Source: G963663615 sp963663615 (lineage in GTDB: Bacteria > Bacteroidota > Ignavibacteria > Ignavibacteriales > Melioribacteraceae). From it: a DNA stretch of 64,000 nucleotides. The translations under genes and the position numbers were made by a program. Location of the stretch: the NCBI GenBank assembly GCA_963663615.1, contig OY760517.1:992001-1056000 (forward strand), written 5' to 3'. Below the pieces are notes generated by a model. That model worked only from the letters and a program-made list of their open reading frames with translations, was not told where the DNA came from and did no database searches. Shown in pieces: positions 44,114 to 51,647 of this stretch (positions are counted from its first letter, which is position 1; every line of letters starts with the position of its first letter).

Positions 44114-45463
44114 ATGTTTAAACGTAGTTTACTGTTTTTTGTATTAACTATGGGTTTTACACTTTTTGGTCAAGCAGATCATTTATTACTAACAGAGGTA
44201 GTTTTAACCCCTACCGATGGTGAGTATGTTGAAATAGCAAACTTTACTGGTGCGGAAGTTTCTCTGGCAAACTACTACCTTTCTGATGATATGGATTACG
44301 CACTACTTCCGGGAGCTTCCGGTGATGGTCCTGTGCCTGATATCGGTACATCCGATTTCCTTGTTAAATTTCCTGATGATGCGGTTATTATGAATGGTGA
44401 AGTGCTTGTAATTGCATTTAGTGGTACAGGATTTAACACTACCTATACATTAACAGCAGATTTCGAAATAAAAGGTACTGATGATCTGGTTGCGGATATG
44501 GAAATGTTATATGGTTCGGCAAGTTCAGGATTAACTAATAGTGGTGAGCAGGTTACTCTTTTTTACTGGGACGGAGAATCTGATCTTGTAATGGATGTTG
44601 ATATGGCTATCATTGGTACTCCAAGTTCATCAAATACTATTGCCAATAAAACTGAAATTAGCGTTGACGGTCCTGATGCCGATTCAGACGCATCAAATTA
44701 TCTTACTGACGCTTTTACCATGCCACAGATGGAATCAGACCCAGGTTTTGGATTCTCTGCAAAACGTATTGATTTTGAAGGAGATGAAGTTGCAACTGGT
44801 GGTAATGGTATTACCGGTCATGATGAAACTACCGAAGATATTACAGTTACATGGGATGCCGGTACTACTGCTCCGGATCCAGGTTACACTGTTTTGGAAA
44901 CCTTGCCGGTTGAATTAACATCATTTTCAGCTAATGTTGTAAATAATTCTGTTTCGCTAAACTGGTCAACAGCTACCGAACTTAACAACAGCGGTTTTGA
45001 AGTACAGCGTGCTTTGGATGGTTCTGATTTTGAAGCTATAAGCTTTGTTGATGGTTTTGGTACTACTACCGAATTTCGTGAATACTCTTTCACCGATAAT
45101 TCAGTAAATGCCGGTAAATATCAGTACAGACTAAAACAGATTGATTACGATGGTTCTTTTGAGTATTCAAATGTTATTGAAGTTAATGTTGGTACACCTG
45201 TACAGTTCGAGCTTGCACAGAACTACCCTAATCCGTTTAACCCTTCAACAAAAATTAACTTCTCAACTCCTGAAGCTGGTAATGTTAAACTGGTTATTTA
45301 TAACCTGATTGGTGAATCAGTTGCTGAAGTAGTAAACACTAACATGGAAGCAGGATACCACACAGTTAGTTTTAACGCTGCTAACCTTCCTTCAGGTATC
45401 TATTTTTACACATTATCTGCAGGTCAGTTTAACCAAACCAAAAAAATGACCTTAATGAAATAA
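44114..45463 (+). CDS. T9SS-exported lamin-tail-domain protein
   Basis: A 449-residue secreted protein: signal peptide (KRSLLFFVLTMGFTLFGQA, residues 1-20), then an N-terminal lamin-tail domain (LLLTEVVLTPTDGEYVEIANFTGAEVSLANYYLSDD). A fibronectin-like module follows near 270-360 (ELTSFSANVVNNSVSLNWSTATELNNSGFEVQRA...YRLKQIDYDGSFEYS), and the type IX sorting domain ends the protein (QNYPNPFNPSTK, KLVIYNLIGESVAEVV and final MTLMK). The last two modules are near-identical in plan to those of the protein at 16768-18633. Lamin-tail domains in bacteria are often on exported nucleases or surface proteins, but no catalytic domain is seen here. A terminator follows at 45489. Confidence 0.9.
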   Translation: MFKRSLLFFVLTMGFTLFGQADHLLLTEVVLTPTDGEYVEIANFTGAEVSLANYYLSDDMDYALLPGASGDGPVPDIGTSDFLVKFPDDAVIMNGEVLVIAFSGTGFNTTYTLTADFEIKGTDDLVADMEMLYGSASSGLTNSGEQVTLFYWDGESDLVMDVDMAIIGTPSSSNTIANKTEISVDGPDADSDASNYLTDAFTMPQMESDPGFGFSAKRIDFEGDEVATGGNGITGHDETTEDITVTWDAGTTAPDPGYTVLETLPVELTSFSANVVNNSVSLNWSTATELNNSGFEVQRALDGSDFEAISFVDGFGTTTEFREYSFTDNSVNAGKYQYRLKQIDYDGSFEYSNVIEVNVGTPVQFELAQNYPNPFNPSTKINFSTPEAGNVKLVIYNLIGESVAEVVNTNMEAGYHTVSFNAANLPSGIYFYTLSAGQFNQTKKMTLMK

Positions 45464-45488
45464 GTTTTATTACATAAATTTTATACAG

Positions 45489-45518
45489 AAAACCCTCCGT
45501 AATTTCGGAGGGTTTTTT
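45489..45518 (+). terminator. terminator of the lamin-tail cargo gene
   Basis: AAAACCCTCCG (45489-45499) pairs perfectly with CGGAGGGTTTT (45506-45516) and runs into a T-run; a strong intrinsic terminator 26 bases past the stop. Confidence 0.9.
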
Positions 45519-45830
45519 GGTTTAAATAGATACTGAATACACTATGATATATTAGAATGATACAATAAGTTATTGTATCATTTAAATTATTTTAATATGT
45601 TAGCTCTGAGAATTAGATGTGAAAACAATAGTTTGGAAATTTTAATCCCGAAGAGAGAAATAACTTCCCAAGTGCTTTTAAGTAATGTTGCTGTGTCGAT
45701 GGTTTAATATGTTATCTTGTAGTTATACTAATATGCTTGGGAATTTATATATTAATTGATTATAAAAACGCATTCCAAATGTTTTTGGTTAATATTTTGA
45801 GTATGTCGAATAATTTGAAAAGGTGAAACA
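45519..45830. other. AT-rich region upstream of the Qat-like operon
   Basis: About 310 bases without a gene. It holds the palindrome at 45556-45582 and presumably the promoter of the operon that follows. I looked for a remnant of an ATPase gene (a P-loop block or a long broken frame), as expected if qatA had been lost here, and saw none. An AAAGGTG ribosome site precedes the ATG at 45831. Confidence 0.55.
45556..45582. promoter_or_regulatory. perfect 12-bp palindrome upstream of the Qat-like operon
   Basis: AATGATACAATA (45556-45567) and its exact complement TATTGTATCATT (45571-45582) are separated by AGT. It lies about 250 bases before the first gene of the island. With no T-run it is more like an operator or island-boundary mark than a terminator, but neither is shown. 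Confidence 0.5.
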
Positions 45831-46451
45831 ATGGGAACTTCAACGAGAAATATTAATAATAAAATTGCCAACTTGTTAAAAGAATATTATCAAAATGAGG
45901 TTAGAACTGATATTATCATACCTAAGAGTGCCTTGAAAATAATTCCCTATGAAAAATACTTTAACAGTCATACGGAAAAATATTTAGATGGTGCAAAAAG
46001 TATAGCGAAGAAAATAGAAGCTAATGGTTACAGTTTTCTTGAGATTGCAGAAGAAGATGTTCTAGATGATAAAAAAGTGACTGAGATTCTTGTAAAAATA
46101 ACAAATGAATTAAACTTTAACCGAAATTATTCTCATGAAAAAAGTTCAATTTTTATTGATGCATTTAAAATTGCTTTTTCAGCAAATATTTTGGAACGTA
46201 ATGAATCGGCTCAAATATTTCTTAAGAATTATTGTAGCGAAATTGTAAAGTTAATGTTAAACGAAAATTTTTACGAACCCTTAGTTGAGCTTAGAAATGA
46301 TTTGTCCGAAAATGAAATTGAAGAAGAGATTGAAAAAATAACAAAAGAAAAAATAGATGGACGAATAAAAGCTGAAGTAAATAGTTATTTAAAAAATGAG
46401 ATTGATATGGAAGAACTATTTGAAATACTTAAAGACAAATTGACGAGATAA
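45831..46451 (+). CDS. QatB-like protein of a QatA-less Qat-type island
   Basis: A 206-residue protein that begins MGTSTRN, resembling the MGTS opening I recall for QatB proteins, and is otherwise helical and very rich in Lys, Glu and Ile, with a C-terminal coiled-coil-like stretch (EEEIEKITKEKIDG). No catalytic motif was seen. It sits immediately before the QueC-like gene (two-base gap), the position qatB holds in Qat systems, but QatB is usually longer and the body could not be matched by eye. The exposed Gly2 after Met removal is worth attention if the QueC-like partner modifies proteins. The codon usage is markedly AT-rich. The QatB label is an inference from position and the first residues. 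Confidence 0.55.
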   Translation: MGTSTRNINNKIANLLKEYYQNEVRTDIIIPKSALKIIPYEKYFNSHTEKYLDGAKSIAKKIEANGYSFLEIAEEDVLDDKKVTEILVKITNELNFNRNYSHEKSSIFIDAFKIAFSANILERNESAQIFLKNYCSEIVKLMLNENFYEPLVELRNDLSENEIEEEIEKITKEKIDGRIKAEVNSYLKNEIDMEELFEILKDKLTR

Positions 46452-46453
46452 TT

Positions 46454-47641
46454 ATGTGCACCACTTACCCATATAAAATTTATACGTTAATTGAAAATTT
46501 AAGTCTCGATTCAAATGCACTACTTGAATTAGTGACAGGAATGATTGAAGTATATTTTTTTGATATTGATGTTAAACGGAATGATAATGAAGAAATCGCT
46601 CTCGAAATTCCAACATATTATAGTAAAAATTTAAGTGTTCAAGAAATTTTAGAAGAAACTGCAAATTATATGTGTAATGGTGAAACCACATGGAAATTAA
46701 AAGCAAATAATGAAAAAATACCTGCATTGTATAATACTGAATTATTTAATTTAGGTGGTATATCTGGTGATTCAATAAATTTATTTTCAGGTGGTCTTGA
46801 TTCTTACTGTGGATTATATAGTAACTATTCTAAAGGAAAAAATGCGATATATCTAAATTTTCAACACAACAAATATGAGTTTGGTCATGCTTTAAAAGAG
46901 TTTCTTTATTCCAAATTGAGCGAAGATAGATTTGTTCGATATTCATTCTTTAATAAAAAACAACATTTGACGCAAAGAACTCGAACGCTAATATTTATGG
47001 CAATTAGTATACTCGTTGCAACTGCACTAAATATCAAGGAAATTAACATTTTTGAAAATGGATTATTTTCTCTTAATCCAAATTTGAATCATTCTCGAAG
47101 AACAACAAAAACAACGCATCCAAGAGTAATTAGAAACATCAACTACCTTTTAAAAAAGATAAACTCAGATATACGGATAAGTAATCCATTTTTATGTATG
47201 ACGAAGGGGGAAGTAATCAACTCACTTGATACTGAATTCAAAAAGGAAATTAAGTTAACAGTGACTTGTGGCAGTAGCAGACAAAATCCGAAATTTGATA
47301 ATTCGAAAAATAAACAATGTGGCGTATGCCCAGCATGCGTTTTTAGGCAAATCTCTTTATCAGCTTTTGATAATGAAGAATACGATGCTGAGTATGATTA
47401 TAACATCTACAATGGTTTGGATACATCGCATCTTAGGTATCCAGAATTCAAATCTTCCTTATTTTACTTCAACAAGTTACAAAGGTACATCAAAGAGAAA
47501 ACAATTTATAAATATTTAGATTTGGATAAAGAAGTATATCAATTAAATGATTATTTTGAGCAAACAAAAAAAATGCTTTGTAAATTTAGTGATGAATATG
47601 ATTACTTTAAATCAAAATATATAAACAAATGTTTAGAATAG
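46454..47641 (+). CDS. qatC: QueC-like protein, QatC type
   Basis: A 395-residue protein with a QueC-like PP-loop ATPase domain: SGGLDS at residues 112-117 (LFSGGLDSYCG), which grips ATP pyrophosphate. Four cysteines, Cys272, Cys289, Cys292 and Cys295 (TCGSS and CGVCPACVFRQ), form the zinc site typical of QueC. The N-terminal 100 residues and C-terminal 90 residues are additions to the basic enzyme, as in QatC. QueC makes preQ0 by an ATP-dependent amidation and dehydration. There are no other queuosine genes here, and the partner genes are QatB-like and TatD-like, so a defence role is more likely than queuosine synthesis. It overlaps the next gene by 13 bases, with translational coupling. Confidence 0.82.
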   Translation: MCTTYPYKIYTLIENLSLDSNALLELVTGMIEVYFFDIDVKRNDNEEIALEIPTYYSKNLSVQEILEETANYMCNGETTWKLKANNEKIPALYNTELFNLGGISGDSINLFSGGLDSYCGLYSNYSKGKNAIYLNFQHNKYEFGHALKEFLYSKLSEDRFVRYSFFNKKQHLTQRTRTLIFMAISILVATALNIKEINIFENGLFSLNPNLNHSRRTTKTTHPRVIRNINYLLKKINSDIRISNPFLCMTKGEVINSLDTEFKKEIKLTVTCGSSRQNPKFDNSKNKQCGVCPACVFRQISLSAFDNEEYDAEYDYNIYNGLDTSHLRYPEFKSSLFYFNKLQRYIKEKTIYKYLDLDKEVYQLNDYFEQTKKMLCKFSDEYDYFKSKYINKCLE

Positions 47642-48369
47642 ATACACATACCCATATAGATTTTTTTGAGAATTTTGAAGAAGCTATTCTACAATATCAA
47701 AATCAAAAAATCTATACAATCTTTGTTACAAATCTACCTGAATTATATGATCTCTCTAGAAAAAAAGTCAATTCATCTTTCGTTAGGATAGCTATAGGGT
47801 ATCACCCCTTATTGATTAAGAAATACAAATTTAATGAAAAGCTATTCAAAGAACTTCTATCCACTACAAATTATATTGGTGAAGTTGGTCTTGATAATCG
47901 TAATTCTGGAATGTTTAACAATCAAAAAGTAGTTTTTAATCGTATTTGTGGGTTAGCGGAGGGTAGATTGCTAAATATTCATTCTCGGAAAGCAGAAAGG
48001 GAAGTGCTAGAAATTTTAGAAACAAATAAAATAAAGAATGCAATTTTCCACTGGTATACAGGGCCATTAGACTTGATAAAAAAAATACTGGATGCAGGTT
48101 ATTATTTTTCCATAAATCCAAAAATGCTTGAAACAAAATCGGGAAGAGGCATTCTTAAGAGAATTTCAACAGATAGAATTTTGTTTGAATCTGACGCACC
48201 ATTCACACAGTACGAAAATGAGCACATAACACCGAAAAGTTTTGAGACTATTTATAAAAAACTCTCTGAATTTTATAAATGTAAATACATTGAGGATATC
48301 CTTTATAAGAATTTTAAAGAACTATTAAATAAAGTTAAAAATAGTATGGATAAAAATGAATCTATCTAG
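47629..48369 (+). CDS. qatD: TatD-like metal-dependent hydrolase, QatD type
   Basis: A 246-residue TIM-barrel hydrolase of the TatD family. All expected metal ligands are present: His-X-His in RIDTHTHIDF at the N-terminus, Glu in YIGEVGLDNR near residue 85, His in NIHSRKAEREV near 118, His in AIFHWYTGP near 144 and Asp in LFESDAPFTQ near 190. TatD enzymes are magnesium-dependent DNases; QatD plays this role in the Qat anti-phage system. The gene begins inside the end of qatC, the tightest coupling of the island. Like its two partners it is much more AT-rich than the surrounding genes. Confidence 0.85.
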   Translation: MFRIDTHTHIDFFENFEEAILQYQNQKIYTIFVTNLPELYDLSRKKVNSSFVRIAIGYHPLLIKKYKFNEKLFKELLSTTNYIGEVGLDNRNSGMFNNQKVVFNRICGLAEGRLLNIHSRKAEREVLEILETNKIKNAIFHWYTGPLDLIKKILDAGYYFSINPKMLETKSGRGILKRISTDRILFESDAPFTQYENEHITPKSFETIYKKLSEFYKCKYIEDILYKNFKELLNKVKNSMDKNESI

Positions 48370-48616
48370 ATAAAATCTAATTGCTTACTCTATGCCCCTA
48401 ATATATTAGAAAGTTAAAAGAGCGGCATTCTCTTGGTTTATTTATTGCGAATTCTTAAGCAGGATATAATACTCTTCATTAAATTATTTCTTTGTAGTAA
48501 TCTCCCCTCCCCAACAAAAGCCACCTGATTTAAGCCCTTATTAAATCTTTTTGCTATGTTCATTAAGTCGAGTAAAATACTTAATTTGTAGTACCTTAAA
48601 ACACAATGATAACCTT

Positions 48617-49501
48617 ATGAAAAAACGAAGTGTAACAATTATTGCTTTGCTTGTTGGTCTTTTAACGCTTGATTTAATAGTGTCATTGGGTCCACCAAAA
48701 GAGAGAGTTAACCAGTATATAAACGATAGTATGGCAATGGCTGCGAAAACTTATGTAGTGTGCAGCATTGTAAACGGAATAGTATCTACTATAAAGGAGT
48801 CGAGTGTCTCGGCTTCACCAGGCGGGGTTGGTGTTGAAATTGAAGTGGGTCAGGTTCTTGATCCCGTTGATGATGCGGTTGAGCGTATAGCAGGATTAGC
48901 ATCTACATCTCTGGCTGTTTCGGGGGTACAGAAGATAGTATTTAATATAATTACCGAAAAGATCACCTGGGTCTTTATTCTATTTTCAATACTTACGCTT
49001 GTGCTGTACCTCGTATTTCCTGAAGCCAAATTTAATTCCGCATTGCTACGTATATTTTTTGTGGTGCTTTTTGTACGTCTTTCAATACCGGTTATGTGTG
49101 GTGTGGGTATATGGATAGATGATGAGTATATACAAAAGGGCATTGATGCAAATCTTGCCTCGTTAAAGGAGCTTGTTCCCGGTAGTGAAGTTGAAAATGT
49201 TGAAAAAGATTTGGCACCCAAACAGGAGGAAAGAAGCTGGTATGAAAAGCTGGGTGATTATGTTGAATCAGCTAAAAAACAAGTAGTTGATTTTTATATT
49301 ACCCTAAAGCAAATTTCAGGTAACCTGTTCCAAATAATGGATAACTTTAAGGAGATTATAATTTTGCTTGCCGCAAAGATTGTACTTCAGATGTTATTGA
49401 TTCCTCTTGGTGCCTTGTGGGTAATGAGGAGGCTGTTCGGATTAATATTTGAAGGCGAATTGGTGTTTAGCCGGATTATTGAAAAAAGGATTTCGGAATA
49501 G
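48617..49501 (+). CDS. multi-pass membrane protein, unknown
   Basis: A 294-residue protein with hydrophobic segments near 7-24, 115-135, 142-165 and 255-280, connected by polar loops, one with a coiled-coil-like charged segment (SWYEKLGDYVESAKKQ). The start at 48617 (MKKRSVTIIALL) is a typical membrane start; an upstream frame extension of 22 residues contains a Cys-rich, unconvincing stretch. No known family was recognised. It lies five bases before the GH3 glycosidase gene and probably shares its transcript, so a cell-envelope role is possible. Nothing in the sequence defines its function. Confidence 0.72.
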   Translation: MKKRSVTIIALLVGLLTLDLIVSLGPPKERVNQYINDSMAMAAKTYVVCSIVNGIVSTIKESSVSASPGGVGVEIEVGQVLDPVDDAVERIAGLASTSLAVSGVQKIVFNIITEKITWVFILFSILTLVLYLVFPEAKFNSALLRIFFVVLFVRLSIPVMCGVGIWIDDEYIQKGIDANLASLKELVPGSEVENVEKDLAPKQEERSWYEKLGDYVESAKKQVVDFYITLKQISGNLFQIMDNFKEIIILLAAKIVLQMLLIPLGALWVMRRLFGLIFEGELVFSRIIEKRISE

Positions 49502-49506
49502 AATAG

Positions 49507-51063
49507 ATGTTAAAGGGATTAAGAGAAAAAGCGGCACAAACTGCTCTTGTGCTAATTAATGGCAAGGAAGAGATTAAAGATAATGTTGGTGGTATTTTTG
49601 TAGGGGCACAGATTATTACCAGTGCAGAGGATAGTGTTGAGTTTGTTAAAAAACTCGTTGCGAGTTATCAGGCAAAGACTGATATACCGTTGTTAGTTGC
49701 GTCTGATTTTGAAAACGGCTGCGGTAGTATGATTAAAGGTTTAACAACCCTCCCTTATTTAATGGGACTCGGTGCAACAAATTCGGAGGAGTTAGCATAT
49801 AATTATGGTAAGGTAACTGCTCTTGAGGCTCTTTCGGTTGGAGCTAATTGGTCGTTTTCACCTGTATCGGATATAAATATAAACTCGCGTAATCCGCTAA
49901 TAAATGTTCGAGGTGTTTCGGATGATACTGGCATTGCTATTCCGCTTCTTAAAAATGTTGTAATGGGGATGCAGGAAAACGGACTGGCGGCTTGTGCAAA
50001 ACATTTCCCAGGTGATGGGGTTGATTGGCGTGATCAGCATATTGTTACTACTTGCAATTCCCTGGAGTTTGATAAATGGAAGGAGTTTTCCGGGAGTGTA
50101 TTTAGTGAATTGATTGCATCTGGTGTGTACTCAATTATGGCTGGACATATAACTTTGCCAGATTACCAGCAGGAAAAATTCAATGAGAAGTACTATTTAC
50201 CGGCTACACTTTCAAGGGAGCTAATTACCAAGCTTTTGAAAACGGAGATGGGATTTAATGGTGTGGTAATATCAGATGCTCTTGATATGGGTGGTTTTGC
50301 CGGATGGTATAAAACGAGGGAAAGAGCTGAAATTGAGTGCTTTAAAGCTGGTTGTGATATGCTTCTTTGGCCCTCGCCCAAATATATTGATAATTTGGTT
50401 GAAGCTGTTGAAAACGGGTATATTGTAGAAACCAGGCTGAATGATGCGGTAAATCGCATTATTGAAATGAAAGAGAAACTTGGAATTTTAAATTCCCCAA
50501 ACATACCTCATAATCTTTCAATCAGTGAAAAGAATCTTGTTGCTAAAACACAGAAAGATACTTCGGAAAAATCGGTAACACTTTTACGCGATACCAATAA
50601 AGTTTTACCAATTTTACCAAGTGTTGGGAAAAAAGTATTACTTATTCCCGTAACACATTATAAACCAGCTCTAAATGAAGCACTAAACCTAAAGAAAGAG
50701 TTGGAAGCCAGGGGGTTTGAAGTAGCGTATCATGAAGAGCTTATGTCTGATGATGAGCTAAAAGAATTTGTTGAACAGGCAGACTTTAATATCTATGCCC
50801 TGTTTTCAAGGTCTTTCAGACCGGTAGGACCAATTGATTTCAATTCGGATGAAGCCATGAAGATTGCAAGGTGCATAAATTATGGTAAAGAAAAAACCAT
50901 TATAGTCTCCTTTGGATCTCCATATTTTATCAATCAGTATTTTGAAAGAGCTGATATATATATAAATGCATATTCAATGCTTGAGCCTTCAGTAAAGGCA
51001 TTTGTGCGGGCATTGGTTGGCGAAATTCCGTTTAATGATTTTTCACCTGTAAAACTAAATTAA
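49507..51063 (+). CDS. glycoside hydrolase family 3 protein, NagZ-like
   Basis: A 518-residue protein with a GH3 N-terminal TIM barrel: NWSFSPVSDININSRNPLINVRG (residues about 116-138), AKHFPGDGVDWRDQHIV near 165 that carries the KHFPGDG motif and the general acid/base His of NagZ-type enzymes, and VVISDALDMGGF near 255 with the catalytic Asp nucleophile. A smaller C-terminal alpha/beta domain follows (about 360-518). There is no signal peptide, so it is likely cytoplasmic and removes beta-GlcNAc from muropeptides. Its gene is between two membrane-protein genes with gaps of five and thirteen bases, suggesting a small operon for wall-fragment handling. Confidence 0.88.
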   Translation: MLKGLREKAAQTALVLINGKEEIKDNVGGIFVGAQIITSAEDSVEFVKKLVASYQAKTDIPLLVASDFENGCGSMIKGLTTLPYLMGLGATNSEELAYNYGKVTALEALSVGANWSFSPVSDININSRNPLINVRGVSDDTGIAIPLLKNVVMGMQENGLAACAKHFPGDGVDWRDQHIVTTCNSLEFDKWKEFSGSVFSELIASGVYSIMAGHITLPDYQQEKFNEKYYLPATLSRELITKLLKTEMGFNGVVISDALDMGGFAGWYKTRERAEIECFKAGCDMLLWPSPKYIDNLVEAVENGYIVETRLNDAVNRIIEMKEKLGILNSPNIPHNLSISEKNLVAKTQKDTSEKSVTLLRDTNKVLPILPSVGKKVLLIPVTHYKPALNEALNLKKELEARGFEVAYHEELMSDDELKEFVEQADFNIYALFSRSFRPVGPIDFNSDEAMKIARCINYGKEKTIIVSFGSPYFINQYFERADIYINAYSMLEPSVKAFVRALVGEIPFNDFSPVKLN

Positions 51064-51076
51064 CCAGGGTAATAAA

Positions 51077-51481
51077 ATGAGTGTATTTACTTTAGTTGCA
51101 GCTATTATTACACTACTTTCCTTTTTTATCCATGTATTTGCCGGGGATAGGGAAGTACGCACATTTGAGCCGGAAGATACTCCGAACACATTTAGCGAGC
51201 CTAGAAATATCTGGACTATGATAAGGTGTGGCTGGCACTGGATATCTTTCGATTTACTGTTTGCCTCCATTGTATTATTTGTAATTTACTTTACTGATTT
51301 TTTCACTAACGAAAACGAAATACTATATTTGCTGGCAATATACTTTTTCGGTTATTCAATAGTTTGGTTGTTAACGATTCTGCTTTCCAAAAGGTACCCG
51401 AGTAATTTATTAAAGCTGGGACAATGGTTATTGGTACTATTTATAGGGATGCTAATACTTGCAGGTACACCCCTCGTTTAA
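51077..51481 (+). CDS. small four-helix membrane protein, unknown
   Basis: A 134-residue protein with hydrophobic segments at about 3-22, 58-78, 85-103 and 115-132. A loop of about 30 residues between helices one and two is acidic and polar (DREVRTFEPEDTPNTFSEP). It follows the GH3 gene after 13 bases and ends the unit. No family was recognised. The start is preceded by a weak AGGG site. It is a plausible inner-membrane partner of the glycosidase, but this is inference from position only. Confidence 0.7.
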   Translation: MSVFTLVAAIITLLSFFIHVFAGDREVRTFEPEDTPNTFSEPRNIWTMIRCGWHWISFDLLFASIVLFVIYFTDFFTNENEILYLLAIYFFGYSIVWLLTILLSKRYPSNLLKLGQWLLVLFIGMLILAGTPLV

Positions 51482-51647
51482 AATTAATATGTTGACTAAA
51501 ATAAAAATTCGTTTTTATATTGTTGAGTATTTGGATATATTAAGCTCTGAATGTCGCTTCAATATCGTAATGTTACTTCACCAACAAATGTTAGTTATTT
51601 AAATATACCGCAGTTGTATTTTGAAAATTAAATAGTTAGGGGTAAGT

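Noticed and set aside
45464..45830. Search for a lost or broken qatA gene
   Set aside because: No P-loop block or long broken frame can be seen in any frame of the gap; the absence is therefore real within the window.
46454..48369. Queuosine or DNA 7-deazaguanine modification (Dpd) cluster
   Set aside because: Only a QueC-like gene is present, with no QueD, QueE, QueF, TGT-like DpdA or other Dpd genes; the TatD partner and gene order match Qat better.
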